DNA from: Rathayibacter sp. VKM Ac-2804
Lineage (GTDB): Bacteria; Actinomycetota; Actinomycetes; Actinomycetales; Microbacteriaceae
Length of the DNA stretch: 64,000 bases
Direction: 5' to 3'
NCBI RefSeq assembly: GCF_009866655.1
Contig: NZ_CP047420.1
Coordinates: forward strand, 2,232,001-2,296,000
Shown here: piece by piece, positions 1 through 9,084 of the stretch
Layout: each line of letters opens with the position of its first letter
Numbering within the stretch: position 1 is the stretch's first letter
Notes under the pieces: model-generated
What the model was told of the DNA's origin: nothing
Seen by the model: the letters and a program-made list of their open reading frames with translations, nothing else
Database searches by the model: none
Made by a program: the position numbers and the translations under genes

Positions 1-1
1 C

Positions 2-313
2 TCGGAGCTGCGGCGGGCGCAGCGCGGCGACACGCTCTACCTGCTCGACGAGCCGACGTCGGGTCTGCACCCGGCCGACGCGGACCGGCTGCTCGGCCAC
101 CTGCAGCACCTCGTCGACGCGGGCAACACGGTGATCGTCGTCGAGCACGACATGCGGATCGTCGCCGACGCGGACTGGGTGATCGACCTCGGCCCGGGGG
201 CGGGCGACGCGGGCGGCTCGATCGTCGCCACGGGCACGCCCGAGCAGGTCGCGCGGGCGGAGGGCAGCCGGACGGCGCCGTACCTGCTGGCCGCGCTGGA
301 GCGGCGCTCGTAG
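2..313 (+). CDS. UvrA-paralog excinuclease ATPase, C-terminal fragment
   Basis: This is the last 103 residues of a gene that starts before the window. The fragment reads through a Walker B and D-loop segment ([20 protein letters not shown]), then the H-loop segment [31 protein letters not shown], which is typical of the second ATPase domain of UvrA. UvrA proteins recognise damaged DNA in nucleotide excision repair; UvrA paralogs also occur beside drug-resistance genes. The missing N-terminus prevents choosing between true UvrA and a paralog. The short C-terminal tail after the ATPase favours the paralog class, which is inference. Confidence 0.85.
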   Translation, partial: SELRRAQRGDTLYLLDEPTSGLHPADADRLLGHLQHLVDAGNTVIVVEHDMRIVADADWVIDLGPGAGDAGGSIVATGTPEQVARAEGSRTAPYLLAALERRS

Positions 314-372
314 GGCTTGCCCGGCGCTGAGGGGAGTACCCGGCGACCGGCGGAGGGGCTAGCGTGTGCCGC

Positions 373-1791
373 ATGCCCGCCCCCGCTCGCCGTGTCGTCC
401 CGGCGCTCCTCGCCACCGCCCTCGTCGCCGGGGCTCTCGCGCTCCCGGCTCCCGCCCTCGCCGACACGGCCGTGAAGGCCGGGACGAGCGGCGGCACCAG
501 CTCCGGCGACCCGTACTTCCCCGGCCTCGGCAGCTCGGGCTTCGACGCCCTGAGCTACAGCCTCTTCCTCACCTACGACCCCGCTCCGCGGGCGCTCACC
601 GGCCGGGCCGTCGTGACCCTCGCGCCGACGCAGGAGCTGAGCTCGTTCTCCTTCGATCTGCGCGGGCTGACGGTCTCGAAGGTCTCGGTGAACACGCGCG
701 GCGCCGCCTTCAGCCAGGTCGGCGACGAGCTGACGATCACGCCGTCCCGCTCGTTGAAGAAGGGCGCGCCGACCCTGGTCGACATCCGCTACGCCGGCAC
801 GACCGGCAACCCGGTCGACGGCACCGGCGCCCCCTACGGCTGGTGGTCGACGGACGACGGCGCCCTGGTCGCGAGCGAGCCCGACGGAGCGTCGACCTGG
901 TACCCGGTCAACGACTCGCCGGCCGACAAGGCCCGCTACTCCTTCACCCTCACCGTGCCGGAGGGGCGCACCGCCGTCGCGAACGGCGTCCCGGTGGGCT
1001 CGCCCGTCACCCGCAACGGCTGGACCACCTCCAGCTGGGTCGAGACGAGCCCGATGGCCAGCTACCTGGCGATGGTGAACATCGGCGACTACGACCTCGT
1101 GCGCTCGCGCGCGGGCGGAGTGGTCAGCATCGACGCCGTCGACCGCGACATCACCGGCGACGCGCGCGCGAGCACCAACGCCGCGCTCGCGCGCCAGGGC
1201 GACATCATCGACTACTTCACGCGGGTCTTCGGCCCGTACCCGTTCCGCTCGGGCGGAGCCGTGGTCGACGACGACGAGATCGGCTACGCCCTCGAGACGC
1301 AGGGACGGTCGTTCTACTCGGGCGGCGCCGACACCTCGACCGTCGCGCACGAGATCTCGCACCAGTGGTTCGGCGACAGCGTCACCCCGCGGGTGTGGGC
1401 GGACATCTGGCTGAACGAGGGCTTCGCCACCTACGCCGAGTGGCTGTGGGCGGAGCACGACGGCGGCCCGACCGTCGCGGAGTCCGCCGCCGAGGTCGCG
1501 GCGATCCCCGCCGACGATCCCTTCTGGGCGACGGAGGTCGCCGATCCGGGAGCGCTCGGCCTCTTCGACAGCCCGATCTACGCGCGCGGCGGACTCACGC
1601 TGGTCGAGCTGCGCTCCACGATCGGCGAGGCGGCCTTCGGCACGCTGCTGCAGCGCTGGGCGGCCGAGAACCGCTACGGGAACGTGACCACGGCCGACCT
1701 GCAGGACCTCGCCGAGTCCGTCTCGGGCCAGGACCTGACCGCCTTCTTCGACACCTGGCTCCGCACGCCGTCGAAGCCCGCGGGGCTGTAG
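373..1791 (+). CDS. Secreted M1-family zinc metallopeptidase
   Basis: A 472-residue M1 (gluzincin) aminopeptidase-like protein. Residues 1-30 form an Ala/Leu-rich signal peptide ending at PALA-D, so it is exported. The zinc site is complete: HEISH (H326, E327, H330) followed by E349 in WLNEGFATYAEW. The exopeptidase loop is IGYALETQ rather than GAMEN, as seen in actinobacterial M1 members. It lacks the large C-terminal domain of PepN and is about half its size. I chose ATG 373 over GTG 364 because TAGCGT at 360-365 is a -10 box seven bases before ATG 373, and GTG 364 would lie inside it. Substrates cannot be predicted. Confidence 0.88.
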   Translation: MPAPARRVVPALLATALVAGALALPAPALADTAVKAGTSGGTSSGDPYFPGLGSSGFDALSYSLFLTYDPAPRALTGRAVVTLAPTQELSSFSFDLRGLTVSKVSVNTRGAAFSQVGDELTITPSRSLKKGAPTLVDIRYAGTTGNPVDGTGAPYGWWSTDDGALVASEPDGASTWYPVNDSPADKARYSFTLTVPEGRTAVANGVPVGSPVTRNGWTTSSWVETSPMASYLAMVNIGDYDLVRSRAGGVVSIDAVDRDITGDARASTNAALARQGDIIDYFTRVFGPYPFRSGGAVVDDDEIGYALETQGRSFYSGGADTSTVAHEISHQWFGDSVTPRVWADIWLNEGFATYAEWLWAEHDGGPTVAESAAEVAAIPADDPFWATEVADPGALGLFDSPIYARGGLTLVELRSTIGEAAFGTLLQRWAAENRYGNVTTADLQDLAESVSGQDLTAFFDTWLRTPSKPAGL

Positions 1792-1818
1792 CGGGCTGGC
1801 GCCGCCTCGCGGAGCGGT

Positions 1819-1945
1819 GGATCTCGATACGCCCTCTGCGAGGGCCCCTCGATCAGCATGATGGAGCGCGGCGGCACGCCTGCAGGAGGAAGCGCGGCGG
1901 CGCGCGTGCATGCTGGTCGAGTAGCGCGCAGCGCGTATCGAGACC
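1819..1945. repeat. Head-to-head pair of hairpin repeat units (REPIN-like)
   Basis: A left unit at 1819-1860 (GGATCTCGATACGCC, stem CCCTC-TGC-GAGGG, then CTCGATCAGCATG) faces an inverted unit at 1909-1945 (CATGCTGGTCGAGTAG, GCGCGCAGCGCG, TATCGAGACC). The whole 127-bp element sits directly 3' of the broken DUF222/HNH gene and 3' of the M1 peptidase gene. Related units recur at about 4.9-5.2, 15.1, 44.1, 45.5 and 56.4 kb. No gene lies in it. Confidence 0.85.
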
Positions 1946-1953
1946 CGCGTCCG

Positions 1954-2975
1954 TCAGAACGGGGGCGGTGCGTCCTCGAAGCGGGGGCCCGGCGGCGCCC
2001 CGGCCAGGGCCGGCGGACGGACGACGACGAGGCGGCCGGTCGGCGTGGTCCAGACGATGCTGCCGTCCGGGCGGCGGACGTAGGTCCACCGGTCGCCGTG
2101 GCGGACGTGGTGGTGCGACGTGCAGGGGCAGACGAGGTTCTCGAGGGACGTCTCTCCGCCGTTGCGCCACTCGAGAGTGTGGTCGGCCTCCGCCCGGGAG
2201 GCGGTGCGGGTGCAGCGGGCGTGGTCCCGGCGATGTCGCCGTCACGCAGCAGATCGGTGAAGACGTCCGCCTTCAGCTGCGCCAGCGTGCGCTCGTCGCC
2301 ACCGTCCCGGAGAATGCGGGCGATGCGGTCGACGCGATCAGCGATGCCCATCGCGTCCGGCGCCGGCAGCAGCGCGCACAAGGTCGCCATCCCGTCGACC
2401 TCGGAGGCGACCCAGACGGCACGGTCCTGGCGAGCGCGGACGTGCCGCCGGGTGAGCGGCTCCTCGTGCAGCTCCTCGCGCAAGCGGGCGACGATCCTCC
2501 TCAGCTGCGTCGGCGTCACCTCCGGGGCGACCTCCGCCGCGCGCTCGTCGAACGCGGCGCGGGAGGTCGTGGGCAGGGTCGCGGCGGTCGCGCCGATGAT
2601 CTCGCCCGACTCCCACAGCAGGCGGCCCTCGGCCAGCAGAGCACGCGTGCGCGGCAGATCCTCGACCAGCAGGAGCGCGTGATCCAGCACCTTCGACGCC
2701 TCCCGCTCGGACACTCGCAGCCTGACCGCGAACTCCGCCCGGATCGACCGCTCGGCGAGGTCGCTCGCCTCGCTCCTCGACAGGCGGCTGCCGCGCGCGA
2801 ACTCCTGCGGGACCGTCAGTGCCGTGCGGTAGGCGAGGTGCATCGCCTCCGCACGTGCGAGGAGGAACTTCGCCGACGTGCGGCCGAGGTCGGCGGCGAC
2901 GTCCAGCACCGCCCCGACGGCGGCGACAACCCCGGGCCGACCCTCCGTCGCTTCTGCTCCGTTGTACTCATCCAT
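1954..2975 (-). pseudogene. DUF222/HNH (13E12-type) gene broken by internal deletion and frameshift
   Basis: From ATG 2975 the frame encodes a normal DUF222 domain as far as LLRDGDIAGTTP, matching the intact paralog at 44122-45426. It then jumps, in another frame, to CTRTASRAEADHTLEWRNGG..CTSHHHVRHGD (the HNH domain), ending at TGA 1954-1956. Compared with the intact copy, about 99 residues (its residues 245-343) are missing, with a frame change at the junction near 2215-2222. In the original frame translation runs out of frame across the HNH region and beyond, so no HNH domain is made. Start and upstream sequence are intact. The family (REP13E12 in mycobacteria) has putative HNH nuclease activity of unknown role. 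Confidence 0.9.
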
Positions 2976-3004
2976 ACGCGTATTGAATCAGGGACCACCG
3001 ACAC
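2976..3004 (-). promoter_or_regulatory. Conserved DUF222 upstream element, copy 1
   Basis: The 29 bases before the start codon of the broken DUF222 gene match those before the intact DUF222 gene (45427-45455) at 28 of 29 positions. A related copy lies at 56475-56504. On the coding strand it reads GTGTCGGTGGTCCCTG, ATTCAATACGCGT, then ATG. Identity this high next to diverged coding sequence suggests a promoter or operator, or recent exchange between copies. Confidence 0.7.
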
Positions 3005-3107
3005 TGCACCGAGCGCGGGACCGGACCATCGGACAGCCTCGAGGAATCCGGTCTGTGGAGGAGCGATAGTCGCGCCCGACCCGGCGACGCACGATCGGTG
3101 CGCTCTG

Positions 3108-3746
3108 TCAGGACGACCCGGCGCCACCGCCGGTTCGCCCGCGCAGAGTGACGATCGGCGCCACCTCCGTCCAGCCGAGGCTCGTGTAGAGCGCGCGCCC
3201 GCCGACGCTCGCCATCAGGAGTCCCGTGGTCGCGCCGTTCTCCGCCGACCAGGCGCTGAGGCCGGTCATCACCAGGCCGCCGAGGCCGCGGCGGCGGAAC
3301 CGCGGAGTCGTCTCGATCCGATCGAAGACGGCGTCACCGCCGCTCAGCGCCGCCTGCCCGCGCGCCGCGATCTCGCCCTCCACCTCGATGCGGGCGTGCG
3401 CGACACGACCGTTCTCTTCGATCCGCACCTGCGGCGGCCTCGCGGCCGTCCGGAGCCGGGTGGTCATCATCCGCTCGTCGCTGGTCACGGCGTCGAGGCC
3501 GGCCACCGCGTCGCGACCGCGCTCGTCGAGGTCGCCGACGATCGTCAGCCAGACGTCGGGCGTGGTGACGGCGGCGGCCAGTCGGTGCAGCTCGGGCAGC
3601 GACGGCTCGGCGACCACGTACTCGCGGGAGCGGGTCTCCGCCGCGACCTCGACGAGCCGGCCGTCCCCGTCGCTTCGCGCGAGCATCCCGCGCGATGCGC
3701 ACCACCCCGCCACCCAGCGGTCCACCAGCTCTCGCGACGCGTTCAT
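3108..3746 (-). CDS. GNAT-family N-acetyltransferase
   Basis: A 212-residue protein whose C-terminal half carries the GNAT acetyl-CoA loop RRRGLGGLVMTGLSAWSAENG and the closing strand ALYTSLGWTEVAP. The N-terminal half is divergent, so the acyl acceptor is unknown. A longer start at 3794 would overlap the upstream gene. ATG 3746 is preferred because TACGGT (3753-3758, complement) lies six bases upstream, the leaderless spacing used by many genes here. It lies 44 bases downstream of the LD-carboxypeptidase gene. Confidence 0.85.
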   Translation of the reverse strand: MNASRELVDRWVAGWCASRGMLARSDGDGRLVEVAAETRSREYVVAEPSLPELHRLAAAVTTPDVWLTIVGDLDERGRDAVAGLDAVTSDERMMTTRLRTAARPPQVRIEENGRVAHARIEVEGEIAARGQAALSGGDAVFDRIETTPRFRRRGLGGLVMTGLSAWSAENGATTGLLMASVGGRALYTSLGWTEVAPIVTLRGRTGGGAGSS

Positions 3747-3790
3747 CACGGCACCGTACCCGGACAACCCGGCCCGGTCGCTCCTGCCGA

Positions 3791-4816
3791 TCACGGCACG
3801 AGGTGCTGGGTGATCGATCCGCTCGCGCCGTTCAGCCGGACGTCCGCGAGCGCGCCGTTCACCAGCGGCAGCTGCGGCGGCTGATGTCCCGTGTCGAAGT
3901 CCAGGACCACGGGGAGATTCAGATCACCGAGCGCCCGACGCACCGCCTCGTCCTGGCTGAGCTCGGGAACGGCACCGCCGCCGGTCCGGCCGATGAGGAC
4001 GCCGTTCGCGTCCTCGAACCAGCCCGCGAGGCGCAGCGAGGTGAGCATCCGGAGGACGGTGACGGCGTCGGACTCGGCCGCCTCCAGGTGGACGATCGTC
4101 CCCTCCGGTGCGTGCCGGCGCGCGAATCCGGGGACGTCGCCGTACGGCGTGCCCGCCAGCAGCGAGACCGTCTCGAGGCAGCCGCCGATCAGACGGCCGC
4201 GGATCGCGACGTCCGCACTCCCGTCGAGGGAGCGCCAGCGGGTGGGCGTCTCGTAGGCGCGATCGCGGTCGAGCGGCTCGTCCGCCCACGCTCCCCAGGG
4301 CCGGCCCCGGCGGCGCGGCGCGGCGCGCTGGGTGAAGGAGCTCCCGGGCGCGAGGGCCGCGACGTCCGTCCACCGCTCGAACTCGAGGGGGAGCTCCCAG
4401 GGCTCGTCCATCAGGTTCGCGCCGTTCAGCGTCGCCAGCCCGGTGATCGTCGTCAGCGGTAGGAGCAAGGTGGAGACGTCCGACCAGCCCACGAACCACG
4501 CACGAGCGTCGGCCAGAGCCTGCCAGTCGACCGCGTCGAGCAGCTCGATCGCCAGCTCACCGCCCCACGGCGGCAGGACCGCGTCGCCCGTCCGGAAGGC
4601 GTCGTGCAGATCGGCGACCCGCTCCGCGGCGGACGCCGGCACGAGTCCGGGCGTGAGGGCGTGCGGACGGACCCGGACGTCGAAGCCGCGGGCCGAGAGG
4701 CTTCCGACAGCCGCATCGAGCCGCTCGTGCAGGTGCTCCGGCACGCCCATCGACGGCGCGGGGACTTCGACGCGCGCTCCCGGGCGCAGCGGAGCGGGGT
4801 AGGTGATGCTCGCCAT
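3791..4816 (-). CDS. S66-family LD-carboxypeptidase / MccF-like protein
   Basis: A 341-residue serine peptidase of family S66. The expected Ser-Glu-His residues are visible: S112 in FVGWSDVSTLLLP, E215 in IGGCLETV and H311 in DFDTGHQPPQ. S66 members either trim muropeptides (LdcA) or cleave peptide-nucleotide antibiotics such as microcin C (MccF). No signal peptide is seen, so a cytosolic role in muropeptide recycling or self-protection fits. The start is supported by TACCGT at 4823-4828 (complement), six bases before ATG. Which substrate it uses cannot be told from sequence. Confidence 0.88.
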   Translation of the reverse strand: MASITYPAPLRPGARVEVPAPSMGVPEHLHERLDAAVGSLSARGFDVRVRPHALTPGLVPASAAERVADLHDAFRTGDAVLPPWGGELAIELLDAVDWQALADARAWFVGWSDVSTLLLPLTTITGLATLNGANLMDEPWELPLEFERWTDVAALAPGSSFTQRAAPRRRGRPWGAWADEPLDRDRAYETPTRWRSLDGSADVAIRGRLIGGCLETVSLLAGTPYGDVPGFARRHAPEGTIVHLEAAESDAVTVLRMLTSLRLAGWFEDANGVLIGRTGGGAVPELSQDEAVRRALGDLNLPVVLDFDTGHQPPQLPLVNGALADVRLNGASGSITQHLVP

Positions 4817-4932
4817 CAGGCGACGGTAGCAATCCCGTCCGGCGAGGATTCGCGACGAGAGCGCTCGGCGCAGGACGACCCCGGCAGAAAGCGCGGGCGG
4901 AGCCTCCTCGGGGCCGACGCCGTCCCGTGGGT

Positions 4933-5172
4933 GGATCTCGATACGCCCTCTTCGAGGGCTACTCGATCAGCATGAGGGGGCGCTGCCGTGAGAGGGAGGC
5001 ATGCTCCTGTGCGTGGGGGTCGAGTAGCGCGCAGCGCGTGTCGAGACCCGGTCGCCGGGTGACGGTGGATCTCGATACGCCCTCTGCGAGGGCTACTCGA
5101 TCAGCATGATGCGCGAGAGCGACACCTGTGTCTCTGCATGCTGGTCGAGCAACCCCGCAGGGGCCTGTCAAG
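4933..5172. repeat. Two successive head-to-head hairpin repeat pairs
   Basis: This fills most of the 398-base gap between the LD-carboxypeptidase and gamma-glutamyltransferase genes. Forward units are at 4933-4974 (stem CCCTC-TTC-GAGGG) and 5067-5108 (stem CCCTC-TGC-GAGGG). Inverted units are at 5017-5049 (GCGCGCAGCGCG core) and 5137-5172 (decayed, CCCCGCAGGGG core). Forward and inverted units alternate, giving two adjacent REPIN-like elements. No ORF with coding character is present in the gap. Confidence 0.85.
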
Positions 5173-5214
5173 AGCCCAGCTGCCCCGAGGACGGCGGTCT
5201 GATCCGCGCCCGTG

Positions 5215-7095
5215 TCACTTCTCCGGGGTCACGACGAGGCCGACGCCGCCGCCGCGGCGGACGGGCTCGGCGGCCGCGGTCATCAGGCCGGAGGGGTCGA
5301 CCTCGATGGCGGCCACTGCGCCGATCTGCGCGGCCGAGGTGAAGGTGTCGCCCGAGGGCGTCAGCTGCTGCCCGAAGGGCGCGAGATCGTCGGCGTACGC
5401 CTCGATGAACCCGGGCTCGGCGGAGGTCGACGCGGTGTTGCGCTGGGAGGCCCGCGGCGCGGCCACCGCCTCCGGCAGGGTCATGCCGAGGTCGATGCGG
5501 TTGACCAGCGTCTGCAGCACCGTCGTGATGATCGTCGCTCCGCCCGGCGAGCCGACGACGAACTTCACCGCGCCGTCCTCGAGCACGATCGTCGGCGACA
5601 TCGAGGAGCGGGGGCGCTTGCCCGGCTCGATGGAGTTCGGGTCGCCCTCGACGGGGGTCGCGGAGAAGTCGGTCAGCTCGTTGTTGAGCAGGAAGCCGCG
5701 GCCGGGGACGGTCATCGCCGAGCCGCCCGTCTGCTCGATCGTCAGCGTGTAGGACGCCGCGTTGCCCCACTTGTCGACGACGGAGAGGTGGGTGGTCGAG
5801 ACGTTCTCGGTGTCGGGCTGCTCCGCGGTGAGGGCGGTCGCGCAGCCGACGCCGTCGAGCGCTCCCGGGGCGACCGGCCGGGTGGAGGCCGTCGCCGGGT
5901 CGATGGTGCAGTCGCGGGAGTCCGCGAACTCCTGGCTGAGCAGCGTCTCGGTCGGCACGTCGACGTAGGCCGGGTCGCCGACGTAGGCGCCGCGGTCGGC
6001 GAAGGCGCGGGCCGAGGCCTCGAGGTAGAGGTGCAGGGCGCTGCCGGTGTCCTCGGCGGAGAGGTCGTGATTCTCGAGGATGTTCAGCGCCTCGCCGATC
6101 GCGATCCCGCCCGAGGAGGAGGGCGCCATGCCGTAGACGTCGAGCCCGCGGTAGGAGACGTGGGTGGGCGCCTGCTCGGCCACCGAGTAGCCGGCGAGGT
6201 CGTCCTCGGTCATCGAGCCGGCCGGGGCGGGGAGGGTCGAGCCCTCGGCGAGACGCGGGTTCTGGACCGTGTCGGCGATCTCGGCCGCGAGCGGTCCGTC
6301 GTAGAACGCGCTCGGCCCGCGGGCGGCGATCCGTGCGAGGGTCTTCGCGAGATCCGGATTGCGGAAGGTGCTGCCGACCGCCGGGGCGTCGCCGCCGGGG
6401 AGGAACAGCTCAGCGGTGTCGGGGAACTGCTGGAAGCGCTCGAGGTTGTCGAGCGTCTGGCTGCGGAAGGTCTCGTCGACCGGGAAGCCGTGGGCCGCGA
6501 GCACGATCGACGGGGCCAGCACGACGGGGAGCGGGAGGGTGCCGAAGCGGTCGACCGCGGCGTCCCAGGTCGCGACGGTGCCGGGGACGCCGACCGCGAC
6601 TCCGGACGAGACGAGCTGGGGGGTGAACGGGTACGGCGCGCCCGTCGCCGGGTCGAGGAAGGCGTCCGGAGTGATGCCGGCCGGCGCTGTCTCGCGGCCG
6701 TCGATGGTGCTCACGTCGCCGGTCTCCGCGTCGAAGTAGACGAAGTAGCCGCCGCCGCCGATGCCGGCGCTGTAGGGCTCGGTCACGCCGAGGGCGGACG
6801 CCGTGGCGACCGCGGCGTCGGCCGCGTTGCCGCCGCGCTTCAGCACCTCGAGACCCACTCGGCTGGCGAGCGCGTCGACGGAGGAGACCGCACCGCCGTA
6901 GCCGACCGACGTCGACGGCGAGACGACCGGACCGCCGAGGGCGTCGCGGAGCTCCTGCGCGGACGGAAGACCGCCGCTCGGGACGCCGGGGAACGGCCAG
7001 TCGAGCGCGGCGGCGGGTGCGGCACCCGCCACTCCGAGGGAGGCGACGGCGACCAGCGCGAGCGCCGCCCGTCGGAGACTGCGAATCGTGGCCAT
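5215..7095 (-). CDS. ggt: Secreted gamma-glutamyltransferase
   Basis: A 626-residue Ntn-hydrolase that should self-cleave into two subunits and cleave or transfer gamma-glutamyl groups (glutathione salvage). A signal peptide spans about residues 1-30 (AAPAAALDWP). Family landmarks are RGGNAADAAVATASALGVTEPYSAGIGGGG (89-116), the catalytic TTHLSVVD with nucleophile T435, and SSSGG (326-330). The large/small subunit boundary should precede T435. The start has a good ribosome site (GGAGGAAC) just upstream of ATG, and a TAGGTT -10-like box lies near 7140. It ends beside the 4.9-5.2 kb repeats. Confidence 0.95.
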   Translation of the reverse strand: MATIRSLRRAALALVAVASLGVAGAAPAAALDWPFPGVPSGGLPSAQELRDALGGPVVSPSTSVGYGGAVSSVDALASRVGLEVLKRGGNAADAAVATASALGVTEPYSAGIGGGGYFVYFDAETGDVSTIDGRETAPAGITPDAFLDPATGAPYPFTPQLVSSGVAVGVPGTVATWDAAVDRFGTLPLPVVLAPSIVLAAHGFPVDETFRSQTLDNLERFQQFPDTAELFLPGGDAPAVGSTFRNPDLAKTLARIAARGPSAFYDGPLAAEIADTVQNPRLAEGSTLPAPAGSMTEDDLAGYSVAEQAPTHVSYRGLDVYGMAPSSSGGIAIGEALNILENHDLSAEDTGSALHLYLEASARAFADRGAYVGDPAYVDVPTETLLSQEFADSRDCTIDPATASTRPVAPGALDGVGCATALTAEQPDTENVSTTHLSVVDKWGNAASYTLTIEQTGGSAMTVPGRGFLLNNELTDFSATPVEGDPNSIEPGKRPRSSMSPTIVLEDGAVKFVVGSPGGATIITTVLQTLVNRIDLGMTLPEAVAAPRASQRNTASTSAEPGFIEAYADDLAPFGQQLTPSGDTFTSAAQIGAVAAIEVDPSGLMTAAAEPVRRGGGVGLVVTPEK

Positions 7096-7215
7096 GAGGT
7101 TCCTCCATCGGAACTCGGTGCGGGTGGAGCAGGTGCCTCCAACCTAGGGCGGTGGCGGGTCGCGGGGCCAGGGCTCCGCGCCTCCGAGACGGGGAGGCGG
7201 GCCCCGGGAACGGCG

Positions 7216-7245
7216 GAAGGGCCGCCCCGGCGGGGACGGCCCTTC
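7216..7245 (-). terminator. Strong GC-rich hairpin after the alkaline phosphatase gene
   Basis: GAAGGGCCG (7216-7224) pairs perfectly with CGGCCCTTC (7237-7245); the loop can itself pair as CCCC/GGGG. It starts 20 bases past the phosphatase stop codon and before the ggt promoter, so it fits an intrinsic terminator of a high-GC genome without a U tract. Confidence 0.75.
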
Positions 7246-7264
7246 TGCGATCAGTGCCCGAGGA

Positions 7265-9013
7265 TCAGCGCTTCACGGTGAAGGCGAGGGTGATCGCCTT
7301 GCCCGACTGCGCCCCGGTGACCGTCACGCTGTAGTCCCCGGGGGTGGTGGGGGCCTTCGCCGTGGCGGTCAGCGCGCCGTCGGCGAGGTCGCGGGTCGCG
7401 GTGCGCTCCGTGAAGAGCGGCGCGGAGCCGACGAGCTGCGTGTCGCCGTCGAAGCCCTCGGCGGTCAGGGTGATGCGGGCTCCGGGGGCGAAGGTGCTGC
7501 CCGAGAGCTCGGCGGTGGCGCCGAAGCTCAGGTTCCGGATGTCGCGGTCCAGGCCGAGCGCGTTCGTGATGGTGAAGAACGTGTCGGTCTGGTCGGTCAG
7601 GCCGGCGACGTTCGCCGCGCCGGGCCCGTAGGCGGCGATGCGCAGCTGCGTGCCGGTGTGCTGCTGCGAGCCGCCCTCGGCGGCCGTGCCGTAGGACACC
7701 TTCATCGTGCTGCCGTCGACCGTCTTCAGCGCGGTGCTGAGCGAGGTCGGCGGGGTCGAGTCGACGATCTGGCTGGAGTGCGCGTGGTCGGCGGTGACGA
7801 TGACGAGGGTGTTCCCGTCCGCCTCGGCGAACGCGAGCGCGGCCTGGACGGCCTCGTCGAGGTCGACGGTCTCGCCGATCTGGCCGCAGGCGTTCGCGGC
7901 GTGGTCCTGCTTGTCGATGCTCGCGCCCTCGACCTGGAGGAAGAAGCCCTCGTCGCCGGTGTCGAGCAGGTCGATCGCCTTCTCGGTCATCGCGCGCAGG
8001 GTGGGCTGCTCGGCGGGACGCGAGGGGTTCGCCACGCAGGTCTGCGGCGCGGCGTCGGCGCCGCCGACGGTCGCGGGGGTCGGCGCGTAGCGCACCGGCA
8101 GGTTGCCGGAGTTGAACAGGCCGAGCACCGGCGCGTCCTGGTCGGCGACGGTGAGCGCGTCGAGCTGGTCCGCGGTAGCGGCCGTCGTCGCATCGCCGAG
8201 CACCTGGTAGCCGCGCTCGTCGGCCTGCTGGAACAGGGTCTGCCCGGCCCAGTCGCCCGCCTTCGCGGTCTGCGCGAACGTGGCGGAGCCGCCGCCGAGG
8301 GTGAGGTCGGCGCGGGTGTCGAGGATCTGCTCGCTGATCGAGCCGAGTCCGCCGTTCTCGAGCGCATCGTCGCCGCAGCTGGCGCTGTCGGGTCCGTAGC
8401 AGCTGCGCGCGTCGACGTGCGCGGCCTGCACGGCCGGGGTGGCGTCCTGGATCTCGGCGGTGGTGACGTTGCCGGTCTTCAGGCCGTTCGCCTTCGCGAT
8501 CTCGAGGAGGGTGTCCTTGCGCTCCTGGTCGATGTCGACCGAGATCGCGTTGTCGTAGGTCTTGGTGCCGGTGGCCCAGGCGCTGCCGGTCGCGGCGGAG
8601 TCGGGGACGTAGTCCGGGGCGCCCTTGACCGCGCCGGTGGCGGGGTCGTCGGCGCGGTAGAGCGAGTAGGTCGTGTACTGGCCGGTGATCGGAAGGGCGT
8701 CGATGCCGGGGAAGCGGCCGGCGGCGCCGTAGGCGTAGTTGCGGGCGACCGTGATCTCGGAGTCGCCCATGCCGTCGCCGATCAGGAGGATGACGTTCTT
8801 CGCGTCCTGCTCCTTCACCGCCGCGCGCAGCGAGTCGGAGAGGTCGGCGTCGACGGGGGAGATGCGGGCGGCGCCGCCGGTGGCGGAGAGGTCGGCCGCA
8901 CCGATGGCGGTGGCCGCGCCGGGGGCGGCCAGGGCGGCGCCGCCGACCAGGGCGACGGCCGCGAGGGCCAGTGCGGTGCGTCCGCGGTGCGCGGAGCGGG
9001 GCAGTCGTGTCAC
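7265..9013 (-). CDS. phoA: Secreted alkaline phosphatase (PhoA family)
   Basis: A 582-residue phosphomonoesterase of the alkaline phosphatase superfamily. The signal peptide covers about residues 1-36. [14 protein letters not shown] gives the first metal-binding Asp, and the nucleophile is S139 in [12 protein letters not shown]. Later metal ligands sit in [14 protein letters not shown] and VTADHAHSS. An approximately 90-residue Ig-like C-terminal domain ([25 protein letters not shown]) follows the catalytic fold and may anchor it to the wall. The start is GTG with AAGGAG nine bases upstream. A PHO-box-like repeat upstream suggests phosphate-starvation control. Confidence 0.95.
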   Translation of the reverse strand: MTRLPRSAHRGRTALALAAVALVGGAALAAPGAATAIGAADLSATGGAARISPVDADLSDSLRAAVKEQDAKNVILLIGDGMGDSEITVARNYAYGAAGRFPGIDALPITGQYTTYSLYRADDPATGAVKGAPDYVPDSAATGSAWATGTKTYDNAISVDIDQERKDTLLEIAKANGLKTGNVTTAEIQDATPAVQAAHVDARSCYGPDSASCGDDALENGGLGSISEQILDTRADLTLGGGSATFAQTAKAGDWAGQTLFQQADERGYQVLGDATTAATADQLDALTVADQDAPVLGLFNSGNLPVRYAPTPATVGGADAAPQTCVANPSRPAEQPTLRAMTEKAIDLLDTGDEGFFLQVEGASIDKQDHAANACGQIGETVDLDEAVQAALAFAEADGNTLVIVTADHAHSSQIVDSTPPTSLSTALKTVDGSTMKVSYGTAAEGGSQQHTGTQLRIAAYGPGAANVAGLTDQTDTFFTITNALGLDRDIRNLSFGATAELSGSTFAPGARITLTAEGFDGDTQLVGSAPLFTERTATRDLADGALTATAKAPTTPGDYSVTVTGAQSGKAITLAFTVKR

Positions 9014-9030
9014 GTCGTGGACTCCTTGGG

Positions 9031-9056
9031 GTGAGGGCCCCTGAGAAGGGGCTCAC
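9031..9056 (-). other. Hairpin in the alkaline phosphatase 5' leader
   Basis: GTGAG/CTCAC and GCCCCT/AGGGGC form a near-perfect stem with a four-base loop. It lies between the presumed promoter and the ribosome site of phoA. It could be a transcript-stability hairpin or an attenuator; nothing more is visible. Confidence 0.5.
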
Positions 9057-9084
9057 CCAGCACACTCCTGATCCCCGCTCCCGT

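Noticed and set aside
1954..2975. Programmed frameshift joining DUF222 to HNH
   Set aside because: About 99 residues present in the intact paralog are missing at the junction and no slippery sequence is seen, so deletion is simpler.
366..3884. Very long plus-strand frame over the M1 peptidase and DUF222 locus
   Set aside because: Arg/Pro/His-rich shadow translation caused by high G+C; contradicted by real genes on both strands.
5212..7281. Long open frame antisense to gamma-glutamyltransferase
   Set aside because: Composition is Arg/Gly/Asp-rich, as expected from the complement of GC-biased codons; no domain, while the opposite strand encodes a clear enzyme.
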